Assembly (NCBI GenBank): GCA_030762895.1 | Contig: CM061070.1 | Location: forward strand, 49,026,831 to 49,090,830 | Source: Sophora flavescens | Lineage: Eukaryota > Streptophyta > Magnoliopsida > Fabales > Fabaceae | DNA length: 64,000 nucleotides | Direction of reading: 5' to 3' | In this document: piece by piece, positions 33,174 to 45,879 of the stretch | Numbering within the stretch: the first letter of the stretch is position 1 | How the letters are laid out: each line of letters begins with the position of its first letter | Program-made: the position numbers and the translations under genes | Notes under the pieces: generated by a model | The model's database searches: none | What the model was told of the DNA's origin: nothing | What the model saw: only the letters and a program-made list of their open reading frames with translations

Positions 33174-34409
33174 TGAAGTTCAACATATGATTTTGATGAT
33201 GATCTCCAAATGCACACCAAGGAAGAAACTCCAATTGTTGAAGGGTTTAATATTTTCTTAAGGAATATTTTGTAAAATTATCTTTAAGATTGAAGTATAA
33301 GTTGTAAGTGATTTAATAAGTGTTTTAGATTTAAAATATTTATAAGATTATTTCACTTTGATTCAAGACATTAAAAACAAGTTTCTGGACTTGCCTTTGA
33401 AAAGAAAAAAAAATGATTTTTTATGTGAAAAAGGCAAGTAGTCGACTACTTGGGTTAAGCAGTCAACTACTTTGTTCTTCAGCATTCCAGAAACGTGTTT
33501 TAATCAAAGTAATCGACTACTTATATGAAGTAATTCACTACTTCAGTCAGGTAGTCTACTACTTCAGTCAGGTAGTCGACTACTCAGCTGAAATTCTTGA
33601 ATCTTGGTTCTGTTACACTAAAGTTGTCGATTACTACTATAAAGTAGTCAACTACTTCATGAAAAACAGAATTAAAATTCTTCAAATTTTCAAAATCTCT
33701 TCTAAACTTTTTCTCTATAAATAGGAGTTACTTTGGCACGAAAAAAAAGACTTTTTAAGCTAACAAACCACTACCAAAATACCTCCACAAAAATCATTAA
33801 AGCTTTCACACTTCATCTTGTAAAAGGCAATTATAGTTTTCTTTTGTATTTCCTTTTGGAAACAATTCTCTTGTAAGCAATAGGATAATTGCAACATTGA
33901 TTTGGTGGGGCATTCAAGTCAATTACAAGGTGAAGAATCCTTGAAGTCAAGGTGGGGAATCCCTGGAGTTAAGGTGAGGAATCCTTAGGAGGTAAGGATT
34001 ACTTTGAGTGAGGCATCTCAAAGTAATCAAGATAAATGTGGGGTATCCTTTAGTTTTTGATAATTGTAATCTTGTTGTAAAAAACAATTTTCAAATAGTG
34101 AAATCTCTAAAGGGTTCTTGAGAGCTGGATGTAGATAATCGTTTGTGCGATCTTATCCTTCCCTCACTCTTCTAGTTCTTGCAATTATTGTTCAATTGTT
34201 ATTCTTTATTGTATTTGGTTAATTGTGGTGGATTTAATTCTCTAATTTTTAATTGAGGTCATTCATTCATAATCACTCTCTTCTTCTACTTAATTTCTTT
34301 GCATCAGTCATGATCTTTCTTGAACAATTTTTTTAAAGAAAGCAAAGTTTTCAAAGAAAGTGATTAAACCTCAATTCACTCCCCTCTTGAGGTGCCATAT
34401 TGATGAACA
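33174..34409 (+). repeat. 3' LTR of element C, 1236 bp
   Basis: TGAAGTTCAAC...GATGAACA, near-identical to the 5' LTR. Differences include single substitutions, an extra segment around 33320-33370 (TTTAAAATATTTATAAGATT) and a deletion near 34135 (about 40 bp around the GTGATCGAACCAG region of the 5' copy). It carries the same AGTAGTCGACTACTT cluster at 33436-33655. Confidence 0.93.
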
Positions 34410-34414
34410 CATTT

Positions 34415-36958
34415 AAGGTCGTGCGGTGGCCTATTTCTGTTAGCAGATAAAAAAATGTGAACAAACAAATCGCATCTGATACCACATTGGGAGTTGGGAG
34501 TTCCCTATTTCTATTGTCTTATGCCAAATGGCAGCAAAAACGTTGAGACATAAGATAGTGTGTTAAAAAGGTTCTTGAATTATAATTATAAAAAATCTAA
34601 CCTTGAAGGGAGTAGCATCTCAGCAAAGCCTCTCTCAAAATTGACTAGTTCTAGTAGTGTACTAACTACAACAATATCACTACAGTTATCATCCTCACAA
34701 AATAACCACTAATTCTACTACTAACAACATTTCTTTTCTCCAATTCATCCCAATCTAACCCATCACTAACAAGAAGCCTCAACTTCATTATTCCCTATTG
34801 TTGTGATCCTATTATCATCATCCCATGTCCAACTAGGATCCCCTGAACATAAAGCTAGTCCCTTTGATCCTACCAGCAGCTGCCCCTTTGTCAATTATTA
34901 AAGGTAGCCCTCTGATTATACAATACTCTCATTATTGAACAGCCACAGAGAACTTAAACAGCTCATGTACATTTGGCAGTTGATAAAAGGAAATAGCAGC
35001 AGAGATCATGGAGCTCAGGAAAGGAAAATGAGGCATGGAGACATGCAAAGATATAGATATACTGCACAAGTGGAGAACACTATCAAAATACAGAATAAGT
35101 AGGGACATAAAGAAAATTAAGTGGTAAAACTGACAAGCTAATTCACCACAAAATAATGTTTAAATAGATTATGGCGTGCTATCATCTCTGGTACCCCTAA
35201 AGCAAAAATGCTTTCACATCCAAGTAGTAATGGTAAATCAAACAATTATGGATGTCATGAAAACCTCAACGAAAAGAATTCGCTTAATGAGAAGGACAAA
35301 CCTACTTTCTTATTATCTCTTTAAATATGATCTGTTATGTAAAAGAAAAAGGCAACAAACTTTGAAAGTAATCTTGGAACAAATATCTTAGAACATAAGT
35401 CTTTTCTTTATTTTGTTTTTATTTTCATTTTTCAATCAATTTGATTTCAGAAATTGTGCAAAACAATGATCCTTTCTTCTGTATTGGAATTATCTTACTC
35501 TCCACCACAATCAGTTTCCACAAAACTACATTCCATCTAACCCACAGCCAACATCAAACTAAAACTCAAAATTAACCACATCACTCACCCTTATGCAAAC
35601 ATCCAACAATGTCGGTCTCGCCCAAGATTGGCCCAAATCTTCGATAAGGAGATGTTTGCACGACCACAGAATCCTTGCAAATTGCAAGTTCTTTTTGGCC
35701 AAACCCTTCCTGCATCATTAACCGCCATTCCTTAGCTCTGATCTGAAACCACAGCTCAACGACATAGCACATCCTCTTCGAACCCAACGATCACAAAATG
35801 GCAACACATTTCATTCCGATTTCAAAGACTGAAAGTCTGAAGTGAAAGGCAGAGAAGAGAGATAATCTGAATCTATCAGTGAACACAGGCAGCAGAGGAG
35901 TCCCGGCGAGGTGCCGAATCGGTTTGGTCATGGAGCACAGGTGGTCCGCTTACACCATCCTATACCACCATAAAAGGCTCCCACGAATTCGTGTTGCCGT
36001 GTTGTACTAGTTTGGTATTATCATTGATCTAAAATCCTATTGAAAGCAGCCAAGAGAAGCAGCTTGCAAATAGATTACTTGTAGTGATCAGCCTATTTTC
36101 TTTTGGTAATCACTACTTGGCAATATTCCTTACATACAAAAGAAAAATCTGATTCTTGAAATTTTATGTCACAGGTTTGGTTTTCTCTCCTCTCCTTTCA
36201 GAACACAAAACTACTGTCTACAGGACTACATATATTTTAGCATAACAAACTGTATAATCAAGGCAGGAACTTTAAGGTTCCTCCATTTGGGTTTAAGATG
36301 GTTACAAAATCACAACTCTTTCGGCAAAGTCATGTGTAACATGCAGTGTTTTAATAGAATGAACATCTATTCTATATTGCAGCTCACTATGACATCCACG
36401 AGATTTGTGATCAAGGACAAAGACCATATCAGTGTTTAGGCGAAAAAAGAACTTCATAATATAAACACATTTTACAATATCCTTCACTAGTGGAAAGCCT
36501 ACAAAGCCGCCACAATACAAATAAAGCAACATGCTTTTCCAATTTGAGTGTTCAGAAAACCACTTTCCCATTGTTAAGCTTCCTCACAATTCTATAGCTA
36601 CCCAAAACAGGAGTACAAGCTGACACAATCCTTTCCCAAATCAATTCATTCATGGAGATTACATAAGCAATAAATTGAATTTGTTCCACTTAAACCAATT
36701 TTAATTGGGTAAAAATAATTAACCAAAAAAAATAAAATTACCATCATTTAAATGATTCATCCAAAAAGAAAAATTCATAATCACCTCTCACACTATAGGT
36801 AAAAACACAAAAACCAATGGAATTTATTAATAGGAATTGTGAGTATCAATCACCCATTATTGTTACACAAATGCTAGCAATACACTTTTAGTTTATAGTA
36901 GTATTATGAAACCAATGAAAAGGTATTGAAAAACTAAAGAAAGATAACATAAAAAAGC
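34415..36958. other. Low-repeat DNA flanking SDHAF4
   Basis: Base composition is more balanced than in the TE regions. No TE protein or terminus is visible. It probably contains 3' flanking DNA of SDHAF4 (36600-36958) and possibly exons or UTRs of a neighbouring minus-strand gene around 35580-35960. Open frames here are short and unconvincing apart from 35581-35787. Confidence 0.4.
35581..35787 (-). other. Possible exon, unknown gene
   Basis: A 68-codon open frame starting ATG 35787 (MGSKRMCYVVELWFQIRAKE...). At its 3' end the sequence CATAAGGGTGAGTGATG contains a good splice donor (AAG|GTGAGT-like). Upstream (35800-35960) is a purine/pyrimidine-mixed leader of the sort found in plant 5' UTRs. 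I recognise no domain. It could be a first coding exon, a non-coding transcript or chance. Confidence 0.25.
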
Positions 36959-37315
36959 TCAAAAATCAGAGCAGCGACCGTTGCGTTCCCAATCGCCGTA
37001 CCTGGTGGGCTCGGGCCCTTTGGGCCCACCAACTTCGCCCGTTTCTTTGTTCACATGGGAGTCTTCTTCTCCGTCATCGTTGTCTTCTTCTTCTCCTTCT
37101 TCTTGGCTTTTTTTGGCTTCACCGTGGAGAGATTCTCGAGGTGCACGTGCGCGTTCGCTAACAGGGTTTCCATGGTGCTGCTGAGTCGAGGAGGAGCAGA
37201 GGAACCGCGTCACTGAGTTGGAAGCGGAGCGAGTCAGAGGTTCTGACATGGTGCGGTGAAGAGAAGGGTTGGCCACGGAGGAGAGCAAGCGATGGAGAGA
37301 GGTGGAGGTGGTCAT
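36959..37315 (-). CDS. SDHAF4: Succinate dehydrogenase assembly factor 4, mitochondrial
   Basis: 118 residues, one exon. The C-terminal 25 residues GEVGGPKGPEPTRYGDWERN + GRCSDF are the signature of the DUF1674/SDHAF4 family. SDHAF4 binds the flavinylated SDH1 (SdhA) subunit and helps assemble respiratory complex II in the mitochondrial matrix. The N-terminal 45 residues are Ser/Thr/Arg-rich and almost free of acid up to LHRTMSEPL, as for a mitochondrial targeting peptide. The middle (about 70-95) is a run of Glu/Asp. I chose the ATG at 37315 because the upstream in-frame ATG (37366) adds 17 residues with no targeting character; that start cannot be excluded. Length agrees with the plant family. 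It is the only intact host gene here. Confidence 0.9.
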   Translation of the reverse strand: MTTSTSLHRLLSSVANPSLHRTMSEPLTRSASNSVTRFLCSSSTQQHHGNPVSERARAPRESLHGEAKKSQEEGEEEDNDDGEEDSHVNKETGEVGGPKGPEPTRYGDWERNGRCSDF

Positions 37316-37366
37316 TATTATTATTTGTTGTAAACGGAACCTGGAAGAAGAGGCATTGCATAACAC

Positions 37367-39253
37367 GTTATTATTAGCTTAAAATAATATTTTGCATGAG
37401 TTAAAAAGTGATCCGATTCACTAATGAGAATGAGGTACGGTTTGGATTAGATCGATTTGCTTCCTAAAAATATCCGATTAGATCCAATCTAATTAAATAC
37501 GGTTTGGATTGAATTGGATAATTCGGTTTTTATCATACTTTACTTTTTTTCTAATGCCAAGTATCCTTGCTACTTATTTAATAGTGGATAAAGGATAATC
37601 TTCATTTTAATTTGGAAGTTTGAGAAAAAATAATTATTGATATTTTTTAACACGTTCTTTTATATTAATTTTCTATATCTACTTTCACTTATCCTATTTT
37701 TTTCCCTTGAATCGACTATAGATAAATTGTAACTAGTTATTTTTCAAACTTACTTAATTGATTTCATATTTTTCATGTTTACTCAATCAAGTATATATAT
37801 GTTATGCATCAAATTTTTCAACAAAATATAACTTTAAGACATTAATACTTATTCTAAATAATCTTGTATATATCATTCTAACAAAATTATTAAAGAGAAT
37901 GAAGGACATAAAAATATGAAAAACAATATATAAGTATGAGTAATAATATAATTTCAAGAATAATAGTATATGTATATAATAGATCGGTTTGGATTGGATT
38001 AGATTTCACTAGAGGATCCAAAATCCGATCCGATCCAATAAAAAATTGCGGTTTTTTTTTTTTGTTTTCGATTTTTTCGGTTTACGATTTTTTTCGATTT
38101 TCGATTTTTCGATTCCGTTTTTGTGGTTTGAATCTGTTGATGAACACCCCTACCTATACGTGTCATTCAATTTTAAAATAATCCCTATATAATTTTTTTT
38201 TTATATTAATCCTTACATATATAATTGTTACCAAATGTCCCTGACATCCATCCTCGTTTCACTGCCGTTACCATGTATCCGGCAACTAATCTCCGAAATA
38301 GAAAAATGTGAATCCGACATTTTATTAATTTGAAAAAAAAAATGTTAGTGCCCCGACCTTGATGTCTTGTCGGACTGTGACAATTCCACGACAATTAGGT
38401 CATTTCCATATGAATCTGTGATTTTTTTTTTTTTTTTAAGATAATGGATCTGGGCTTTCGGTGTGGATCTGGGTCGTGGTAATGAGATTAAATTAATTTT
38501 TTATCTCTATGATTTTTTTTAATTTTTAAATAGGTCTTTATAATTTAAAAAGTTTAATTAACTTTGGTTAAATGAATTTTTTTGTTCTTACAAATTAGGC
38601 AAGCTTAGGTTTTGATTCCTTAAAAAAAAAATTGTTAAAATTTGTAGTCTATTACTCAAAAAACTTTAGACTCCACTCCTTCGGTTGGATTCCTCCCGTT
38701 ACAATTATTTATATTACTCATATTATTTATAATGTATTATATATTATATAATTATTAAAACATTTTACTTTTTATCAAAATTTTATTATTATTTTGTATA
38801 AAAATTGCTTTTTATTTGAGAATTAGTTCTAAGCCCACCCCAAATTATTGAGAATCAATTTTTTGTTGGGAGGGAGAAGGATAACAAAATTGTTATACGT
38901 GGTGTTAAAAATAATATTTTATTCAACGTGACACCAACATTAGCCACATATGTACTAAGCATGATAATCTAGCGGCATGGATCAAATACAAATTTTTTAA
39001 CTTATAGAGCACATCTTAAAAAAAATTATTAGAGATCAAAATCAAAAGTCATCTAATTTGTAGGGATTAAAATGTTTATTATGCCATTAATTTTTTATAA
39101 TTATATAATTTTTTAAATAATTCTCTATATTTAAATAAATTTGTAATTAAAATATTAGTAACTATAATTTTTTTAATAATAATGTCTTTAAAAATTGTAC
39201 TGGTAGGCATTTATTTAATTTGTTTTGAAATATAAGAATCTGATAAAAAAAAA
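37367..39253. other. AT-rich intergenic DNA upstream of SDHAF4
   Basis: It should contain the SDHAF4 promoter (37316 onward). At 37430-37530 and 37980-38150 lie stretches rich in GGTTTGGATTGG, GATCCGATCCAAT and TTTTTCGATTTTCGATTTT, typical of a dispersed plant repeat whose end reads GATGAACACCCCTAC at 38140. 38160-38420 has AATCCCTATATAATTT-type words also common in MITEs. No gene is supported. Confidence 0.4.
37980..38155. repeat. Fragment of a GGTTTGGATTGG-type dispersed repeat
   Basis: Degenerate direct words (ATCCGATCCGATCC, TTTTTTCGATTTTCGA) and a terminus-like GGGGTGTTCATC on the minus strand at 38153. hAT-type non-autonomous elements in plants often end this way, but the partner end was not found. 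Confidence 0.35.
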
Positions 39254-39284
39254 AGCTTAATGAAGTTTTTAGTCCCTTGTAAAT

Positions 39285-40020
39285 GGCTTTTTGACCAAAC
39301 TGGGTTCCTTTTAGAAACTATTTACCAGTTTAGGGTTATTCTGAAACTATTTACCAATGGGGGGTCGTTTTGGACACGTGGCATATTTTATATTTTTTCA
39401 GTCTGACAAGTCAAAGGCGCCACTGCAGACGGCGCCTTTAAAGGCGCCACTGCAGTTGGCGTCCTCCATGCTTTTATTAAAAAAAAAAAAAGTGGATGCG
39501 CCACTGCTGTTGGCGCATCTCACTTCTGCCCCCACCCCAAACTGACACGTCTCATGCTTTTATTAAAAAAAAAAAAAAAGTAAAAGTGGATGCGCCACTG
39601 CTTTTGGCGCATCTCACTCCCCCCCAGCCCAACTGACACGTCCCCTCCCCACCCACAACTCCCTTCTACGTGCCCCCCCTCCCCATTCCCTACAAATACA
39701 AGCCCCCCCCCCCCTCCAAATGGCATATGCATCAAGAAGGCAGCGTTTCAGTAGCAGCGTTTCAATATAAAGAGCAGCTCTCTCTTCTTTAGTTCCTTTT
39801 TATATATAAATCTTAGTAAGAAATTTTATTTACTACTTGTGATATTATTTGTTACCTGTTATTAAGGTATTTTTTTATTATCTGTTATTTTAAATAGATA
39901 TTTTTTCATTAATGTAATCTTTACTCCATATACTTATAGTATACTATTTTTTTTTGTAGTGGTGTTCCTTTAAAATTGCATGTGACTGTGTTTTAATTCT
40001 GATAAGATAAAAAAAAATTT
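39285..40020. repeat. Left terminal/subterminal inverted repeat of MULE
   Basis: Order from the end: GGCTTTTTGACCAAACTGGG, GGGGTCGTTTTGGACACGTG, two GGCGCCACTGCAG palindromic units (39416, 39444), then two GATGCGCCACTGCTNTTGGCGCATCTCAC units (39495, 39588), a C-rich tract (39610-39720), ATGCATCAAGAAGGCAGCGT (39729), TATATATAAATC (39810). All recur inverted at 46640-47431. The TATATATAAATC at 39810 may be the transposase promoter. Confidence 0.9.
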
Positions 40021-40492
40021 ACTATTGTAATAACTGTTGAATATTTATTGGTGTAAATTGTTATTACATGTGACTTTATTTTAATTCTTATAAGGTAAAT
40101 TATTTTTTTATTAATGTAATAATTGATGAATATTTATTGGTATAAATTGTTTAAAATTTATTGCCCCGTGTAATATTATTTGATACTTTCTTTTAATTAT
40201 TAACTTTATTTTTTTATTATAATATAACAGTAATATTACTTTTATTAGTATCAGTATTTATTATTAGTAATTGGTAATAAATATTATTTTGTAATATTAT
40301 TATTAATAGTGATATTATTGTGTTATATTAATGTTATTTTTAAGTTTACATATTTAATATTAAATATGATGTTAATATTATTAATACCATTATTTGTATT
40401 TGTTGTTGTGTATTTTTAATATTGTTATTATTAGAACTTGTAAATTTATGGAGTAATTTTTATATATTTGATATTATTGTAGGGCAGACGTC

Positions 40493-43356
40493 ATGAGCCA
40501 AGTTGCAGTACTTGTATACTCGAACGGGAGAGTCTTCGATGGACCATAAGGAATTACATTTGAAGGGGATCAAGAAATTGTGCAAATAAAACATTGCATC
40601 CGGTACGAGCGTTTGAGGGCAAAGATTCACTCGAAGCTGAGGTTGCAACCAAATCAAACAGTTTCAAAAATTGTGACAAGATATATGATATGTGGCAACC
40701 CGACGAAATATATTCTTGTTGAAATTGCAGATGATCGAGATGTGGAGTGCATGCTGAATGGTTTAATCCAAAATCCCTGGATGTCGACACTTGAGTTGTA
40801 CGTTGATGTTAATGTTGCGGGCACTTCCACATTCCCTGTGCCGTCATTGGGTAGTAATTTCGAGCAGCGAAATGTGTTGGTAAACCTTGGGTCAAATGCA
40901 GATGACGAAGATGAGGATTGGGCAAGCGAGATGGAGGGTGAGTCAGATGAAGATGATGATGAAGATGAAGATGATATACCAACATCAGGTTCATCGGACA
41001 TCGAGGAGGAGGTTGAACAGGGTTCCAACATAGTTTTGTCCGCATTGGCGTCACCTGGAATTGTTGCAGCCCCGGTTTCATCGATGGCTCCTGGTGGTTT
41101 TGTTCAGCATCAAGCTGGTTGGTTTCCTCCAACAATTAATAATTTTATTCCGACATCATTATTATTAATTTTTATTTGTATAAATATTATTAATTTTACT
41201 CTAATTGGCAATTTATTCATTTTTACTCACTTATAGGTCAATCACATGGTGCATTTTTCAACTCATCCCCCCGTTATAATTATATAAACTGGGAACATCC
41301 TGATCAGGAGATAGAATTTGAAGGCGTAGATGTTCCGGGATCGTGGAAAGTGGGTCAGGAATTGTATGTTGGCTTGCGATTTGATACTAAACAAAGGTTC
41401 AAATGGTTGTTAAACATTATTCCATGAACGCTCATCGAGATTTCAAAGTTGTTGAATCTAAATCAACCAAGTATTATGTCCAGTGTTCAAATCATTTGAC
41501 AGGATGCCCATGGAGGCTGAGGGCTATCTTGTCGAAAAAGTCACTAAAGTGGGAGGTTACAAAGTGGGGCGGTCAACATAGTTGTGTTAACCGTATGTTG
41601 TCGCAAGACCACACAAAGCTGGATTCTAACTTCGTATGCTCGTGCATACTAGGTACGATGATTACTAGTATGATAATTGTTTTTATTGTTAATTCCTAGT
41701 GTAATCTAACTTTATATTTAAATCGACTTCCTAGGTATGGTCCGAGAAGCACCATCGGTGACTATCGCTTTGATACGCGAAAGAATTCTAAGTACTTACG
41801 GGTACAAGATATCTTACAGAAAAGCATGGAAAGCCAAACAAAAGGCCATAGTGAATGTATTTGGAGATTGGGATGAATCATATGCCATGCTACCTAGATG
41901 GTTACAACATATGCAGTTGTTTTCACCAGATTCATTTTACAAGATCGAGACCAACCTATATGTGGTGGGCAACCTTGTGAACAACCAATATCGCACGTTT
42001 CATCGTGTTTTCTGGATGTTTAGACAATGTTGTGATGCATTTAATCACTGCAAACCAATAATACAGGTTGATGGCACATTTCTGTATGGTAAGTATCGTG
42101 GCACATTGTTGATTGCCACATCACAGGATGGAAACAATCATTTATTGCCGCTTGCTTTTGCTGTTGTGGAAGGAGAAACTTTAGATGCGTGGTCTTGGTT
42201 TTTGGGATTAATCCGGGAACATGTTACTAATAAGACCGGTATATGTCTGATCTCCGATCGGCACCAAAGCATTAAATCAGCCGTTTCGAATCCTCACCTT
42301 GGCTGGCAGCCTCCAAATGCTTATCATGTATATTGTATTCGACATATTGCCAGTAATTTCAACCAGAGATTCAAGAATAAAAAGTTGAAGGAGGAACTGA
42401 TGACTCTAGGTATGTCTTTTTCTCATTACATAATTTTTGTATTTATGTTTTCTTTAATAATATGGCGACCTAAAGAAGTTAACGTTTTTGTATAGGGTAC
42501 ACCGCATGCAAGATAAACTTCGACCGGAAGCTTGAGAAATTCCGTGAAACTAGTCCTGAAATACAAAGGTGGATTGATGGCATTAGGAAGGAGAAATGGT
42601 CACTAGCTTATGATGATGGTGGTCGTCGATTTGGACACATGACAACCAATTTGTCGGAATGCGTGAATAAAATTTTAAAGGGTGCTAGGAATCTGCCAAT
42701 CACCGCTTTGGTTAAGTGTTCATATGGTAGGATCGTCGAGTATTTTGTTCAGCGGGGTGCGGAAGCAAGAGGCAAGCTTAGTTCTGGTCACCGATATTCT
42801 GACAAGGCAATGAAGAAGCTCCTGAAACATCAAGAAGATGCTTCCACGCATCAGGTCCGCCGATATGACACCCAGAATCTACGATTCGAGGTCGAAGAGG
42901 CTTTCAATCCGGTCACCCAGAGAGGGGGTCGTTGTTGGAGGGTTAACTTACAAACTAAATATTGTCAGTGTGGAAACTTTCAAGCATATCATTTGCCATG
43001 TTCACATGTCATTGCTGCTTGTGCGGCCATGATGCTCGACCATGATCAGTATGTCAACGATGTTTACAAATGGCACGGTATCATTAATGTTTATGCTGCC
43101 CAGTGGTTTCCAATCGAAAATGAGGAAGAAATACCCGAGATACCACAGCCTTGGACCTTAGTTCCGGATGTATCGATGCTACGCCCGAAAGGGAGACCCA
43201 AGTCAACCCGCATTCGTAATGAGATGGACTGGGTAGAGTCACAACCGACCCAGCGCTGTGGATTGTGTAGGTCTCAGGGTCATAATGCGGCGCCACTGCC
43301 CTCAACGAGCTGGAGGATCAGGAAGTGGAGGAGTTGGTATGGAAGAAAATATTTAG
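40493..43356 (+). pseudogene. mudrA-like MULE transposase
   Basis: Start ATG 40493. Exon 1 (to about 41130) has a small N-terminal domain and a run of Asp/Glu. Exon 2 (41237-41651) has the MuDR DNA-binding domain (GCPWRLRA, QHSCVN). Exon 3 (to 42409) has the DDE core: QVDGTFLYGKYRG (first Asp), ISDRHQSI (second Asp). Exon 4 (42496 on) has LSECVNKILKGARNLPI (Glu), a SWIM zinc finger CQCGNFQAYHLPCSH and an N-rich knuckle CGLCRSQGH. Introns at about 41652-41733 and 42410-42495 obey GT-AG. Lesions: TAA at 40547-40549 (Tyr codon expected), one missing base near 41403, one extra G at 43287 inside the last knuckle. Otherwise complete; a cut-and-paste transposase in the nucleus. Confidence 0.92.
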
Positions 43357-43539
43357 CTTACACCCTTTTATGTATGCTTTCCAATGCTTTGTTTTGCCAT
43401 ATTCAAATGTTACAACATATAATTAGTATGTTTTGTTATAATAATACATGACTGAAATTTCAAGACGAATCAACAACATTTCGAAACAAAATATCAATTA
43501 GATAATATTCTACATAATTACAATGCAGCTATAAGGTGA
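43357..43539. other. Short intergenic gap between convergent MULE genes
   Basis: 183 bp, AT-rich, presumably holding both poly(A) regions. AATAAT at 43438 may serve the transposase and AATATTATCT-type sequence the other. No ORF. Confidence 0.4.
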
Positions 43540-45866
43540 CTACCGAGCGTGATCACCATCATGCTGAAAGGGAGACAAGATGCACTGTCGTTGTTTATCC
43601 CGAGCCTCACAACGTGGATTTCTTCTGACATTGGGCTCAACTTGAATATGCTGTTCACTTGCTGAGCTAGAGTCTAAACCGGCGGAGAAGTCGACGTTCA
43701 AGTCAATACCCACACCAACGTATCCATGAGAGTATATTGGGGTGTTTTGTATTTGCTCAATCATGGGAATGGGTGCTCCTGGTGTGTTAGCAGTCGGGCG
43801 ATATGCGGGTGGTGTGAAGAACGAATTGGGTGAATTTGGATCAATAGGGGAATAAGTATGCATGGACGATGAGGAATGGGCAAGCATGGACGATGGTCCT
43901 GCCATGTCAGTATGAAAATACGTTGGAGCGAGTTCCTGTGAAAAGTCATGACCCTGGGTGGGCGCATAATAATATCATTCTCCACGTGCCGGCATAGGCG
44001 GTGTGTAGAAATTATGTTGTTCCAAACGCTGTCTTCTCCTACCAAGAGACTGACCCTCCACTATTGCTGCTGGCACACGTGCGAACGGAGGAAGCGGTTC
44101 CACGGCTTGTGTGAGAGGTACAGCTGAGACAATAGGTATAGTGATGCTATCCGCCGCAATGCGATGCCGCCATAATAGCCGCAAGCTCTTTATTAAGTTC
44201 AACAAACGTGAACTCTGGTTGACCCTCGGGAGTACTTAAGTAGTACAATCGCTCCATCCCATCAGCCTACAGCAAGGTTAATAACTATTAACAATAATTT
44301 ATCAAACTATAAATCAACCAAAAAAACAATATGCTGGTAAACCATAACGTTCATCGAAAATCCTCCGAGTGCACCTTCCTGCCAACCCATCGTCGTGTCC
44401 TACGCAAGTACCACCGCATATACTCTGATTGCTTATTTAGGAGACCAATCTGTGGTTGATTATGACAAATCACCTTCACGTGTCTCTCATTCCAGAAACT
44501 AATGTCATCATCCAACATGAGTGGCCAATTCTCAGAATGTTTGCCCCTAAGTGACAGATCATGGCGATTTTCTGGTTGGGCAGGTTCATTGGGTATATGT
44601 TGCTGCATGCCGAATTGACGCATCACACGATCTGGTTGAACCCACTCGACAATGTTGAAGCATATCAAAGGAAGAACAACCCTCCATAAGTACATGGCTT
44701 CTAGACAGACCATGGGTAGGGTTGGCATCATCATGTCGTCGTAGGGACACCAGGTTATCTACCAACATGGAACAAATTATAGTAATTAAATTCATAAGAT
44801 ATAAACAACATAAATAATACAAAACATTCCTAATTTTTATTTAAAATGAAAATTTATACTTACATCGCGATGCTTCATTTTGTCAAATCGGTCACGATAA
44901 TACGTCAGGTGGTGCATCTGCCTGTTATAAGTAACCCCTGAACGCCACCTATCATTGTTTTAAAAAAGGATTATCAGATCAAGTATATGCTACAAACATA
45001 GATGGCATTACGAATTTTACATGCTACTTACCGTGTACCGAAATCTCGTTGGTCAATCACGAGCTGCGGAGCAATTGAAGGCATCCTTTCCCATGCCCAT
45101 ATTTGAACCAACGGCACGAACCCGCAAATCTCCTTCTTTTCATAATTCGTAGACTTGCACAACTCTCGATACAAGTAACCCAATACAGCCGAACCCCAGC
45201 TATACTGACCTGTTACTTCAAAATTCTCCAATAGTGGAAGATATCTCAGTGATACAAATGAACCGGAGTGATCCGGGAGCAATAGGTTCCCTATCAACCT
45301 GAGTATGTACGCTCGTGTATATACAATCCTCCACCATTCATTATCCTCCTATTGAGAGAAGTGCCCAAAATGATCTTCCAGCCACTTTAACTTTATTCTT
45401 GATCCTTTCATGTCAGAATCGTTAGGAACTCTGCCTAGCATTTCACCGACATATTCCTTCCAATGTTTATGAGTTGCACCAATAACAGCGGGACCGTTAA
45501 TGCGTAGTCCACAGATAATAGCAACATCTTGCAGTGTGATGGTGCATTCTCCCCACGGCATGTGAAAGGTATGTGTCTCGGGTCTCCATCGCTCAACAAG
45601 AGCAGTAATCAAATTATGATCAAGCTGGGTTATATTTACTTGGGCTACCCCAAGAAACCGGCTATTTGAAGATTATTTTTGACAGACTCTGGGAGATCCA
45701 AAACAGCAGTATTAAATGACAATCCACGTCGAGCTCTAAGAACTCGATCAGGTGATCCGTTCCATACATGTTGGGAAACATGCTTTTCTTGCATGTTCAA
45801 TAGTGAATCATCCACCGGGCCTGGGTTTATCAATCGTGCTCCTGATTGTGAGCTAGATGATGCCAT
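43540..45866 (-). pseudogene. Plant mobile domain (PMD/MAIN-like) protein gene in MULE
   Basis: Exon 1 (45866-45032): MASSSSQSGARLINPGPVDD, then ITALVERWRPETHTFHMPWG, ECTITLQDVAIICGLRINGP, typical of the plant mobile domain. Exon 2 (44948-44864) GVTYNRQMHHLTYYRDRFDK. Exon 3 from 44758: CLEAMYLWRVVLPLICFNIV, EWVQPDRVMRQFGMQQ, the PMD C-terminal part. Exon 4 (from about 44264) adds a Ser/Pro-rich, disordered tail ending at 43540. Introns 45031-44949 and 44863-44759 are GT-AG. Lesions: a one-base loss near 45655, TAG 45351-45349, a frameshift near 44165, TGA at about 43975. Host PMD proteins MAIN and MAIL1 act in silencing and genome stability; PMD genes inside transposons are known. Its role for the MULE is not known. 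Confidence 0.85.
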
Positions 45867-45879
45867 ATCTATCAGCTAA

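Larger units (their letters stand above)
29460..34414 (+). mobile_element. Copia element C, complete ends, internal deletion
   Basis: The element is 29465-34409 (4945 bp), flanked by CATTT on both sides (29460-29464, 34410-34414). Two LTRs of 1227 and 1236 bp are nearly identical, so insertion is fairly recent. Inside are a PBS, gag, a protease remnant, the last codons of RNase H, two PPTs. Integrase, RT and most of RNase H are absent. It could only move with proteins from a relative. Confidence 0.93.

Noticed and set aside
37158..37361. Second frame over the SDHAF4 gene
   Set aside because: Overlaps SDHAF4 in another frame and has no similarity to a known family; the DUF1674 frame explains the region.
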